The notes under the pieces were generated by a model. The model did no database searches. It saw only the letters and a program-made list of their open reading frames with translations, and was not told where the DNA came from. The position numbers and the translations under genes were made by a program. A stretch of DNA of 64,000 nucleotides from Corynebacterium lemuris (GTDB lineage: Bacteria > Actinomycetota > Actinomycetes > Mycobacteriales > Mycobacteriaceae): NCBI RefSeq assembly GCF_024919295.1, contig NZ_JANWTC010000005.1, positions 124,001-188,000 of the forward strand. Reading direction: 5' to 3'. This document shows, piece by piece, positions 7,366-15,176 of the stretch (positions within the stretch are counted from its first letter, which is position 1; each line of letters begins with the position of its first letter).

Positions 7366-9390
7366 ATGTCCACCGCCATCATCACCGCGCCGACCACCCA
7401 GCCCCCCGCCCCCGTCACGTGGCGCCCCACGCAGGAGCAGCTCGACAACTGCCGCATGAGCCACTTCGCCCGGTGGTCAGAGCAGCGCTTCAACCGCCGG
7501 CTCCCGGACTTCCGTGCCCTGTGGGACTGGTCGGTCACGGAGACCGCGGAATTCTGGCGGGCCATCCCGGAGTTCTTCGACGTCCTCGGCGACAGCCTCG
7601 ACACCAGTCCGGTGATCACGGACGACACGATGCCCTTCGCCACCTGGTACCCGGGGGCGCAGCTCAACTTCGCGGAGAACGTCCTGCGCCACGCCGCCGA
7701 CCCGGCCCTGCGCGATGTGGCCGCCATCCTGCAGGTCGAGGAGGACGGCAGCCGCACGGAGATCACCTGGGCACAGCTGGAGTCGCAGGTCGCCGCACTG
7801 GCCCAGACCCTGCGGGAGCTCGGCGTCGGCCGCGGTGACCGGGTGGCCGCTGTCCTGCCCAACATCCCGGAGGCGGTGATCGGTCTGCTGGCCGCAGCCT
7901 CCATCGGCGCGGTGTGGACCATCAATTCCCCTGACCTGTCGGCCGAGGCGAGCGTGCGCCGGGTCCGGCAGCTGGAGCCGAAGGTGCTCTTCGCCTGTGA
8001 CGGCTACGTCTTCGGTGGGAAGGAAATCGAGCGGGGCAGCCACACCGCCGAGATCGAGGAGAACCTCCCCTCCCTCACCGCCACCGTCCTCGTGCGCACC
8101 CTGGATCCGCAGGCACCCGCCGGAGAGGGACGCGGGGGGCGTGCGCGCGTGGCCTTTGACGCGGCCGTCGATAAGCAGGTGCCGCCCACCTACGACCGGG
8201 TGCCCTTCGCGGCCCCGCTGTGGATCCTGTTCTCCTCCGGCACCACCGGCGACCCCAAGGGCATCATCCACGGCCATGGCGGCATGGTCCTCGACGGGCT
8301 CAAGGGCATCGCGCTCCACCAGGACATGGGTCCGGGTGACGTCTACTACGTCGCGGCGAACACCTCCTGGATGGTGTGGAACACGCTCAGCCAGAACCTG
8401 CTGGCGGGCGCGAGCATCGTCACCTACGCGGGTTCGCCGAAGGTGACGGGCAAGGACCACCACTTCCAGATCCTCTCCGACCTGAAGGTCACCCAGTTCG
8501 CCACCGGCGCGGCCTACCTGTCCATGGTGGAGAAGTCGGGGCTGGACCCCCGCCGCGGCCGGGACCTGTCCGCCCTGCGGGCGATCCTGTCCACCGGTTC
8601 CCCGCTGCCGCCGAGCACCTGGCTGTGGGTGCACGAGGCCGTCAAGGAGGACGTCCACCTCGGCTCCGACTCCGGCGGCACCGACATCTGCGGCGGCTTC
8701 CTCGGCTCCAACCCCATGGAACCGGTGCACCTGGGCTACCTGCAGGGCCCACTGCTCGGCGTGGCCGCCGAGGCCCACGACGACAGCGGTCAGTCGCTGG
8801 TCAACGAGGTCGGTGAGATGGCCGTGACCCGCCCCTTGCCCTCCATGCCGTTGTTCCTCTGGGATGATGAGACCGGTGAGCGCTACCACTCCTCCTATTT
8901 CACCGCCGCCCCCGGCGTGTGGATGCACGGCGACTGGATCACCCGCACCCCGGAAGGCCGCTACATGGTCCACGGCCGCGCGGACGCCACCCTCAACCGT
9001 CAGGGCGTGCGCATCGGCCCCTCCGACATCTACGACGCCCTGCAGGACATCCCCCAGCTGGAGGACTGCCTGGTCCTCGGCCTCGAGCAGGAGGGCGGCG
9101 GCTACTGGATGCCGCTGTTCGTCGTCCTCGCCGAGGGTGCCGTGCTTGACGACGCCCTGCGCGACCGCATCTGCACGACCCTGCGCAGCCGCGCCAGCGC
9201 CCGCCACGTCCCCGACGAGATCATCGAGGCCCCGGCCATCCCGGTGACCCATACGATGAAGCGCCTGGAGGTCCCTCTCAAGCGGATGTTCAGCACCCGA
9301 CCCGGTGGAAGGCCCGTCAACCGGGACTCCGTGCGCAACCCCGAGGCCCTGGACTGGTTCCGGGACTTCGCGGCGACCCGCAGGTCCTGA
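7366..9390 (+). CDS. Acetoacetyl-CoA synthetase (acetoacetate-CoA ligase)
   Basis: A 674-residue adenylate-forming ligase that activates acetoacetate (or a related 3-oxo acid) with ATP and CoA. The length and order of blocks match AACS rather than AcsA: an N-terminal ACAS_N region with FWRAIPEFF and LNFAENVL, the P-loop-like LFSSGTTGDPKGIIH near residue 290, NTSWMVWN, GSDSGGTDICGGF, and GDWITRTPEGRYMVHGRADATLNRQGVRIG near 525-550, which holds the hinge and C-terminal domain start. The catalytic lysine region is TMKRLEVPLKR near the C-terminus. The ATG follows GGAGGAGAAACC. The position after the symporter suggests the true substrate may be a taken-up beta-keto acid. The gene ends 21 bp before a strong hairpin. 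Confidence 0.92.
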   Translation: MSTAIITAPTTQPPAPVTWRPTQEQLDNCRMSHFARWSEQRFNRRLPDFRALWDWSVTETAEFWRAIPEFFDVLGDSLDTSPVITDDTMPFATWYPGAQLNFAENVLRHAADPALRDVAAILQVEEDGSRTEITWAQLESQVAALAQTLRELGVGRGDRVAAVLPNIPEAVIGLLAAASIGAVWTINSPDLSAEASVRRVRQLEPKVLFACDGYVFGGKEIERGSHTAEIEENLPSLTATVLVRTLDPQAPAGEGRGGRARVAFDAAVDKQVPPTYDRVPFAAPLWILFSSGTTGDPKGIIHGHGGMVLDGLKGIALHQDMGPGDVYYVAANTSWMVWNTLSQNLLAGASIVTYAGSPKVTGKDHHFQILSDLKVTQFATGAAYLSMVEKSGLDPRRGRDLSALRAILSTGSPLPPSTWLWVHEAVKEDVHLGSDSGGTDICGGFLGSNPMEPVHLGYLQGPLLGVAAEAHDDSGQSLVNEVGEMAVTRPLPSMPLFLWDDETGERYHSSYFTAAPGVWMHGDWITRTPEGRYMVHGRADATLNRQGVRIGPSDIYDALQDIPQLEDCLVLGLEQEGGGYWMPLFVVLAEGAVLDDALRDRICTTLRSRASARHVPDEIIEAPAIPVTHTMKRLEVPLKRMFSTRPGGRPVNRDSVRNPEALDWFRDFAATRRS

Positions 9391-9411
9391 CCTACCCGAC
9401 CGGACAGGAAA

Positions 9412-9447
9412 CCGGCCTCCCGGATCCATGTGGATCCGGGAGGCCGG
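9412..9447. terminator. Strong bidirectional hairpin between convergent genes
   Basis: A perfect 16-bp stem (9412-9427 with 9432-9447) and ATGT loop, between acetoacetyl-CoA synthetase (+) and the DUF4383 gene (-). No U-tract follows on either side, as is common for actinobacterial terminators. Confidence 0.8.
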
Positions 9448-9475
9448 ACGTCATTGTCGGGGACGGGACGCAAAC

Positions 9476-9934
9476 TCAGACCCTCACCTCCGCATCCGCC
9501 GTGGCCCGAGGCAGGAAGGACAGGCCCACCATGGTCACACCCAGCCCCAGGTGCAGCCAGTTGTTGGCGTCGCTGAGCGGGACGAAGTTGGCGGCCGACT
9601 CATAGTCGATGAACACCCCGTAGAGGGCGAGGAGCAGATAGATCACGCCACCCCACAACAGGTACTGGCGGGCGGAGCCCGGCGTGCGGGCCAGGGCGAC
9701 GCCGGCGACACCGAAGAGCAGGTGGACGACGTTGTGCAGGATGGAGACGTGGAATACGCCCAGCAGCATCGCATGGCCCTCGTGGCCCGCGAACTGCAGG
9801 TCCCCCACGTTCTGGGTCAGGCCGGGGATGAACCCGGCGACACCGACGAGGAGGAAGACCACCCCGTAGAGCAGTGCCACGATCTGGACTGGTGTGCGCC
9901 CGGTGCGTGTGGTGGACCGGTCTGTGGTTGTCAT
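9476..9934 (-). CDS. DUF4383 family small membrane protein
   Basis: A 152-residue integral membrane protein with four predicted helices: VQIVALLYGVVFLLVGVAGF, a helix around HNVVHLLFGVAGVAL, one at YLLWGGVIYLLLALYGVF, and one around LHLGLGVTMVGLSFL. The arrangement, including the HxxxHLxFG motif and NxWLHLGLG before the last helix, matches the DUF4383 family of actinobacterial membrane proteins, whose function is not established. The ATG at 9934 is followed by a polar Thr-rich N-terminus. It stands alone: acetoacetyl-CoA synthetase converges on it and the ackA end lies on its other side about 195 bp away. Confidence 0.85.
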   Translation of the reverse strand: MTTTDRSTTRTGRTPVQIVALLYGVVFLLVGVAGFIPGLTQNVGDLQFAGHEGHAMLLGVFHVSILHNVVHLLFGVAGVALARTPGSARQYLLWGGVIYLLLALYGVFIDYESAANFVPLSDANNWLHLGLGVTMVGLSFLPRATADAEVRV

Positions 9935-10080
9935 GACGGCACCTTTCTTCTCGGCTGCCCGCGGAGTCAGACTCTCTCGTGCGCCTCCGGCGTCACTGCC
10001 GCGGTATCTTCAGGTTAACAACACACCAGACGTCACAACAGCCACTCAAGTCCCATAAGTATCACAGAAACGATGCAATT

Positions 10081-10108
10081 GGCCCCGGATCCGCAGGGAT
10101 CCGGGGCC
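10081..10108 (-). terminator. Terminator of the pta-ackA operon
   Basis: A perfect 12-bp stem, GGCCCCGGATCC at 10081-10092 with its complement at 10097-10108, loop GCAG, starting 21 bp after the ackA stop codon on the minus strand. The stem shares the CCGGATCC core with the hairpin at 9412-9447. Confidence 0.75.
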
Positions 10109-10129
10109 TTCCGGGTCGCGCCGGGACAG

Positions 10130-11335
10130 TTAGACCTGGGCGACGGCGAGGGCCGTGGCCTTCTGCGCGATGGCCAACTCCTCGTTGGTGGGCACGACGA
10201 AGACCTTGACCGCGGAATCCTCCGTGGAGATCTCCCGCGGACCGTCGTTGGGCAGGTCGTTGCGCTCCGGGTCGATCCGGATGCCGTACATCTCCAGACC
10301 GGCCAGGGCGTCCTCGCGGACGAACTTGGCGTTCTCACCGACACCGGCGGTGAAGGTGATCGCGTCAACGCGACCGAGGGCGATCATGTAGGAACCGATG
10401 TAGCGGCGCAGCTGGTGGATGTAGATGTTGTAGGCGGACCAGGCGTCGGTGTCACCGTTCTCGATCATCTGGCGCAGCTCGCGGAAGTCGTTGACGCCCG
10501 ACAGTCCCTTGATGCCGGATTTCTTGTTCAGCAGGGTGTCGATCTCGTCGATGCTGAGACCGGCGGTGCGGTACAGGTGGAAGATGATGCCCGGATCGAT
10601 GTCACCGCAGCGGGTGCCCATGACCAGACCAGCCAGCGGGGTCATGCCCATGGAGGTGTCGATGGCGTGGCCGCCCTTGACTGCGGAGACGGAGGCACCG
10701 TTGCCCAGGTGCAGCACGATCTGGTTGACGTCGGAGGGATCCTTGCCCAGCAGCGAGGGCACCTGCTGGGAGATGAACTCGTGGGAGGTGCCGTGGAAAC
10801 CGTAACGGCGCACACCGTTCTCGCCGGCGACCGCCGCGTTGATGGCGTAGAGAGCGGCGGCGGGCGGCAGGTCCGCGAAGAAACCGGTGTCGAAGACGGC
10901 GACGTGCGGGATGTTCGGCAGGATATCGCGGGCGACCTCGATGCCGTCGACGTTGGCCGGGTTATGCAGCGGCGCCAGCGGAATGAGGTCACGGATCATC
11001 TCCACGACCTGGTCGTTGATGATCTCCGGCTGGGAGAAGACTTTGCCTCCGTGGACGACGCGGTGGCCGACGGCGGTGAGATCAAGATCCTTCGGGCCGA
11101 CGCCGTGCTCGGACATGATCTCGAAGGACTTCTGCAGACCGGCGGAGTGATCCGGGATGGGCTGCTCAACGGTGATCTTCTCCCCGCGGATCTTGATCAC
11201 AATTTTGCCCGAGGACTCACCGATCTGCTCGACGAGGCCGGAGACGAGGGGCTCATCGGAGGCGTCGGCGGCGGGATCGAGGACCTGGAACTTGATGGAT
11301 GATGACCCGGAGTTCAGGACGAGTGCGTAGGACAT
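10130..11335 (-). CDS. ackA: Acetate kinase
   Basis: Interconverts acetyl phosphate + ADP and acetate + ATP, the second step of the Pta-AckA route for acetate use or overflow. The 401-residue protein starts [16 protein letters not shown], the ASKHA phosphate-binding motif, and contains [33 protein letters not shown] and [13 protein letters not shown], all diagnostic of acetate kinase. Its ATG (11335-11333) follows the pta TAA with no intervening base, so translation is very likely coupled. The operon ends at the hairpin 10081-10108. In corynebacteria pta-ackA is controlled by RamA, RamB and GlxR; a candidate promoter is seen only upstream of pta. Confidence 0.97.
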   Translation of the reverse strand: MSYALVLNSGSSSIKFQVLDPAADASDEPLVSGLVEQIGESSGKIVIKIRGEKITVEQPIPDHSAGLQKSFEIMSEHGVGPKDLDLTAVGHRVVHGGKVFSQPEIINDQVVEMIRDLIPLAPLHNPANVDGIEVARDILPNIPHVAVFDTGFFADLPPAAALYAINAAVAGENGVRRYGFHGTSHEFISQQVPSLLGKDPSDVNQIVLHLGNGASVSAVKGGHAIDTSMGMTPLAGLVMGTRCGDIDPGIIFHLYRTAGLSIDEIDTLLNKKSGIKGLSGVNDFRELRQMIENGDTDAWSAYNIYIHQLRRYIGSYMIALGRVDAITFTAGVGENAKFVREDALAGLEMYGIRIDPERNDLPNDGPREISTEDSAVKVFVVPTNEELAIAQKATALAVAQV

Positions 11336-12709
11336 TTATTCTCCTCCGGCCTGGATGGCGGTGATAGCTACGGTGTTGACGATATCCGGGACGGTGGCGC
11401 CGCGGGACAGGTCGTTGACGGGCTTGTTCAGGCCCTGCAGGATCGGGCCGATGGCCAGGGCGCCACCGGTACGCTGGGCGGTCTTGTAGCCGATGTTGCC
11501 GGCCTCGAGGTCAGGGAACACGAAGACGTTGGCGTGGCCGGCGACATCGGAGTCGGGCATCTTCTTCCGGGCGACTCCCGGATCCACGGCGGCGTCGAAC
11601 TGCAGCGGGCCGTCGACCTTGAGTTCAGGGTCGATGCGCTTGGCGGCGTGGAGGGCCTCAATGGCGCGGTCGACGTCGGGGCCGGAGCCGGAGGCGCCGG
11701 TGGAGTAGGAGAGCATGGCCACCCGCGGGTCGATGCCGAACTGGGCGGCGGTCTTGGCGGAGACCACGGCGATCTCACCGAGCTGCTCGGCGGTCGGGTT
11801 CGGGTTGACCGCACAGTCGCCGAAGGCCCACACGTGGCCCCGGAAGACCATGAGGAAGATCGAGGAGACCACGGAGGCATCCGGGGTGGTCTTGATGATC
11901 TGGAAGGAGGGCTTGATGGTGTGGGCGGTGGTGTTGGCCGCGCCGGAGACCATGCCGTCGGCCAGGCCGCGGTGCACCATCATCGTCCCGAAGTAGGAGA
12001 TGTCCCGCATCGTCTCGCAGGCCTCCTCGAAGGTCACGCCCTTGGCCTTGCGCAGCTCGACGAATTCCGCCGCGAACTCCTCCAGCAGCGGGGAGGTGTG
12101 GTGGTTGATGATGTGCGCGTCGGACAGGTCAATGCCGAGCTCCTCGGCGCGGTTCCCGATCTCCGCGGGATCACCCAGGATGGTCAGGTCGACGACCTCC
12201 TGTTCAAGCAGTTCACCGGCGGCGAGCAGGATGCGGTCGTCCTCACCCTCGGGCAGTACGATGTGCGACTTCGACTTCCGTGCCCGCTGCAACAGCCAGG
12301 TCTCGAAGACCGGCGGAGACATGACGGGATGGACCTCGACCTTGAGTGCCTCCCGGAGTTTGAGCACATCGCGCAGCCCATCCTCGGTGACAGCGGTCGC
12401 GATGACGGCCCGGAGCTCCTTCGAGTGACGTTCGGCCAGCTGCACGTGACGCCCCCTGGCGTCGGTGAGCAGGATGATCGGCAGACCGAGGGCCGCGGCA
12501 ACCTCGGCATCGAAGTGCAGATTGCCCGTACCGACGACCAGGACCGGCTCCGCGTTGACGAGGCTGGCGGCGTAGATGGGGCCGATCTTCGGCTCGTAGT
12601 CGTCCAGACGACGCACACTGAGACCGAGGGAAGCAGCGAGGCCGTCAACGTCGACACCGTCGAAATTCCGGTTGACGACACTGAGCAGTGCTGATCGAGG
12701 GTCAGACAT
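11336..12709 (-). CDS. pta: Phosphate acetyltransferase
   Basis: Acetyl-CoA + Pi to acetyl phosphate + CoA, first gene of the pta-ackA operon. From the chosen ATG the protein is 457 residues, close to the C. glutamicum enzyme. The N-terminal third (about 1-125) is the degenerate DRTGG-like/P-loop-remnant region seen in corynebacteria; the catalytic PTA_PTB domain starts at IVLPEGEDDRIL and carries GMVSGAANTTAHTIKP, FGDCAVNPNP, MLSYSTGASGSG and FPDLEAGNIGYK. The frame stays open about 104 codons further upstream, but that stretch crosses the promoter; ATG 12709 is preceded by AGAAAGG at a good distance and matches homologues. It is followed directly by ackA. Confidence 0.96.
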   Translation of the reverse strand: MSDPRSALLSVVNRNFDGVDVDGLAASLGLSVRRLDDYEPKIGPIYAASLVNAEPVLVVGTGNLHFDAEVAAALGLPIILLTDARGRHVQLAERHSKELRAVIATAVTEDGLRDVLKLREALKVEVHPVMSPPVFETWLLQRARKSKSHIVLPEGEDDRILLAAGELLEQEVVDLTILGDPAEIGNRAEELGIDLSDAHIINHHTSPLLEEFAAEFVELRKAKGVTFEEACETMRDISYFGTMMVHRGLADGMVSGAANTTAHTIKPSFQIIKTTPDASVVSSIFLMVFRGHVWAFGDCAVNPNPTAEQLGEIAVVSAKTAAQFGIDPRVAMLSYSTGASGSGPDVDRAIEALHAAKRIDPELKVDGPLQFDAAVDPGVARKKMPDSDVAGHANVFVFPDLEAGNIGYKTAQRTGGALAIGPILQGLNKPVNDLSRGATVPDIVNTVAITAIQAGGE

Positions 12710-12779
12710 GCATAACCTTTCTGTCGCTGAGCGGGGTGTCCGGTAGTGCACAACACGCCGCCCTGTGGGATCGGTCGCC

Positions 12780-12785
12780 ATTCTA
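12780..12785 (-). promoter_or_regulatory. -10 element of the pta-ackA operon
   Basis: On the minus strand the sequence reads TTATAGAATGG, giving TAGAAT as -10. The -35 is weak (TGTGGC), as expected for an activator-dependent promoter. The predicted leader is about 65 nt. Confidence 0.5.
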
Positions 12786-12945
12786 TAACGAATGTCAGCT
12801 CTGCCACACCTGTAAGGCCAGTAATTTTCAGAATTAACACGACATAACCGGACACTCCACAACCTGACACCCGGCCAGGAAGCACCTGAACCGCCCCACC
12901 GCAACAGGGATAAACAAGGATAGCAGCAGGTCAAAGGCACAGAAA

Positions 12946-12959
12946 GGGGAACCTTCCCC
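12946..12959. promoter_or_regulatory. GGGGAA/TTCCCC dyad, possible RamA-type box
   Basis: A perfect 6-bp dyad with a CC spacer, about 160 bp upstream of the pta -10. RamA, which activates pta-ackA in C. glutamicum, recognises tandem G4-6/C4-6 boxes; this site fits loosely. The assignment is an inference. Confidence 0.3.
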
Positions 12960-13134
12960 CAAGCTGCACGCAGTGTGGGAATGCTGCTTGCACCTAGTGT
13001 CCAGGGGTCCGAAAATGCCACTGGCGAACCTCAACAAGGCTGCGAATTTCCGCGAATCCCCCTGATCGGGAGCACCCCGGACCACCCCGATGGTCACCCC
13101 CGACCCAGAATTCATGGCCTCCGGGACAGGCCAG

Positions 13135-13140
13135 TAGTAT
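13135..13140 (+). promoter_or_regulatory. -10 element of fprA
   Basis: TAGTAT at 13135-13140, preceded by CCAG. There is no good -35 at 17 bp. Start near 13147, leader about 43 nt with AAAGGA before the ATG. Confidence 0.45.
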
Positions 13141-13189
13141 GGAACGGAGAAACACCCTGTTCCCGAACGTCAAAGGATGTCACACCATC

Positions 13190-14557
13190 ATGTCCCGACC
13201 CCTGCGCGTCGCTGTCGTCGGAGCTGGCCCGGCCGGTATCTATGCCTCGGATCTGCTCGTGAAGTCCGGGGAGGACGTGACCATCGACCTCTTCGAGCGC
13301 ATGCCCGCCCCCTTCGGACTCATCCGCTACGGCGTCGCTCCCGACCACCCGCGCATCAAGGGCATCGTCCGCTCCCTGCACTCGGTCCTGGAGAAGCCGG
13401 AGATCCGTCTGCTCGGCAACATCGAGATCGGCAAGGATCTCACCGTCGAAGAGATGCGCGATTACTACGACGCCATCATCTTCTCCACCGGCGCCACCGG
13501 CGACCGGGAGCTGCGGATCCGGGGATCCGAGCTGGCGGGCTTCCACGGCGCCGGTGAATTCGTCGGTTTCTACGACGGCAACCCCGACTTCTCCCGCGAC
13601 TGGGACCTCAACGCCGAGCGGGTCGGTGTGATCGGCGTGGGCAACGTCGCCCTCGACATCGCCCGCATCCTGGCCAAGACCGCCGACGAGCTGCTGGTGA
13701 CAGAGATCCCGGACAACGTCTACGACAACCTGGCCCGCAGCTCAGTCAAGGAGGTCCACGTCTTCGGCCGCCGCGGCCCCGCCCAGGCCAAATTCACCCC
13801 GCTGGAGCTCAAGGAACTCGACCACTCCGAGAACATCGAGGTCATCGTCGACCCGGAGGACATCGACTACGACGAGGCTTCCGAGGCCGCCCGCCGCGAG
13901 TCCAAGTCCGTGGACCTGGTGTGCCAGACCCTGGAGGGCTACGCCATCCGGGAGCCGAAGGGTGCCCCCAATAAGCTCTACCTGCACTTCTTCGAGTCCC
14001 CGGTGGAGATCCTCGGCGAGGACGGCCGTGTGGTCGGTCTGAAGACCGAACGCACCGAGCTCGACGGCACCGGCCAGGTCCGGGGCACCGGCAAGTTCAC
14101 CACGTGGGATCTGCAGTCCGTCTACCGTGCCGTCGGCTACCGCTCGGAGGCCGTTGATGGTGTGCCCTTCGATGCCGAGCGGGCCGTCATCCCCAACGAC
14201 GGCGGCCGGGTCCTCGACCCGGAGACCGGGGAGGCTGTCCGTGGCCTCTACGCCACCGGTTGGATCAAGCGCGGCCCGGTGGGCCTGATCGGCAACACCA
14301 AGTCCGATGCGAAGGACACCACCACCATGCTGCTGGAGGACTTCACCTCCGGTCGTCTCTCTGCTCCGGCCCATCCTGAGCCCGCGGCCGTCACCGAGCT
14401 CCTCGAGGCCCGCGGCATCGCCGTGACCACCTGGGAGGGTTGGCACAACCTCGACGCCGCCGAGCGTTCCCTGGGCGAGGCTGAGGGCCGTGAACGCAAG
14501 AAGATCGTCGAGTGGGACGAGATGATCGTCTCCTCGCACCCCGAGTACGAGATCTGA
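13190..14557 (+). CDS. fprA: Ferredoxin/adrenodoxin-type NADP+ reductase (FprA)
   Basis: An FAD- and NADP-dependent reductase of the adrenodoxin-reductase type, passing electrons between NADPH and ferredoxins. The 455-residue protein has the N-terminal FAD dinucleotide fold VAVVGAGPAGIYASDLL, FGLIRYGVAPDHPRIK, FSTGATGDR, the NADP fold VGVIGVGNVALDIARIL, VHVFGRRGPAQAKFTPLEL, and the C-terminal ATGWIKRGPVGLIGNTKSDA flavin-binding block. I take ATG 13190, 13 nt after AAAGGA, because a longer in-frame GTG-type extension to 13139 overlaps the -10 element. It stands as a single gene between the divergent pta and a strong terminator. Confidence 0.95.
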   Translation: MSRPLRVAVVGAGPAGIYASDLLVKSGEDVTIDLFERMPAPFGLIRYGVAPDHPRIKGIVRSLHSVLEKPEIRLLGNIEIGKDLTVEEMRDYYDAIIFSTGATGDRELRIRGSELAGFHGAGEFVGFYDGNPDFSRDWDLNAERVGVIGVGNVALDIARILAKTADELLVTEIPDNVYDNLARSSVKEVHVFGRRGPAQAKFTPLELKELDHSENIEVIVDPEDIDYDEASEAARRESKSVDLVCQTLEGYAIREPKGAPNKLYLHFFESPVEILGEDGRVVGLKTERTELDGTGQVRGTGKFTTWDLQSVYRAVGYRSEAVDGVPFDAERAVIPNDGGRVLDPETGEAVRGLYATGWIKRGPVGLIGNTKSDAKDTTTMLLEDFTSGRLSAPAHPEPAAVTELLEARGIAVTTWEGWHNLDAAERSLGEAEGRERKKIVEWDEMIVSSHPEYEI

Positions 14558-14576
14558 CCGCTTGGTCGGAACGGGA

Positions 14577-14614
14577 AGTCGGGCCGTCACCCTGCACAGG
14601 GTGACGGCCCGACT
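14577..14614. terminator. Bidirectional terminator between fprA and the secreted-protein gene
   Basis: A perfect 18-bp inverted repeat, 14577-14594 with 14597-14614, separated by only CA; in RNA the loop would open to CTG-CA-CAG. It lies 20 bp after the fprA stop and 17 bp before the end of the convergent gene. Confidence 0.85.
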
Positions 14615-14630
14615 CTCTGCTGTCTGAAGG

Positions 14631-15125
14631 TCAGATGCGGATGCCGAGGTTGCCCAGGACGTCACGCAGCCAGGTGACCACCGGCGACAGGACCTCCGGC
14701 ACGGGCACGGTCTGTCCGGCGACGGTGACCGTGTTGACGGCCGGGGCAGCCGGAGCCGGTGCCTGCTGCGCCGGAGCAGGCGCCTGCTGGGCGGGGGCGG
14801 CCGGGGCAGGGGCCTGGTTGTTCTGGCCCCCGCCACCGACGAGACCGCAGCGGTGGGCGGCTTCGTCAACACGCGAGACAGCGGCGCGGATCTCGCCACC
14901 ACGCGGGTGGAAGTTCGCCCCCAGCAGCGCCTGACTGCGCTTGCTCTGGTAGTCGTCGGCGTTGGTCCAGTAGTTGTTGGCCTGCTGGCAGGAGATCTGG
15001 CCGGCGGGGATGGCCGCGAGGTAGTCGTCGACGATGTCGGCGTGGGCGATGGCGGGGGTCGTCGCGACGAGGCCGGCGACGGCGAAGGCGGTCATGGTGT
15101 TACGGAACTTACGCATGGCCACCAT
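14631..15125 (-). CDS. Small secreted protein with Ala/Pro/Gln-rich linker
   Basis: About 164 residues. The N-terminus MVAMRKFRNTMTAFAVAGL is a Sec signal peptide, with likely cleavage after TPAIAHA. The mature part has a compact segment with two cysteines (SCQQANNYW and HRCGL, roughly residues 45-95 of the precursor), then an Ala-Pro-Gln low-complexity linker made of repeated QAPAPA units, then a short conserved-looking tail (VTVAGQTVPVPEVLSPVVTWLRDVLGNLGIRI). I do not recognise a functional family. Three close in-frame ATGs exist: 15137 has GGGGAGG touching it (too close), 15125 is at about 15 nt, and 15116 gives the cleanest signal peptide, so the start is uncertain by a few codons. It converges on fprA across the hairpin. 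Confidence 0.75.
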   Translation of the reverse strand: MVAMRKFRNTMTAFAVAGLVATTPAIAHADIVDDYLAAIPAGQISCQQANNYWTNADDYQSKRSQALLGANFHPRGGEIRAAVSRVDEAAHRCGLVGGGGQNNQAPAPAAPAQQAPAPAQQAPAPAAPAVNTVTVAGQTVPVPEVLSPVVTWLRDVLGNLGIRI

Positions 15126-15176
15126 GAAACCACACACATGCCTCCCCTGCCATACGTAGGGTGGTCCCCAGCCGAC

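Larger units (their letters stand above)
12710..13189. other. 480-bp divergent intergenic region between pta and fprA
   Basis: No convincing gene. It holds the pta promoter (-10 at 12780-12785, minus strand), an AT-rich block at 12825-12850, a GGGGAA-CC-TTCCCC dyad at 12946-12959, and the fprA -10 at 13135-13140. Runs of four to five G or C (12895-13100) resemble RamA boxes, but many occur by chance at this GC content. Confidence 0.6.

Noticed and set aside
12895-13100. Multiple RamA/RamB boxes near pta
   Set aside because: G and C runs of four are frequent by chance here. I report only the one symmetric box as low confidence.
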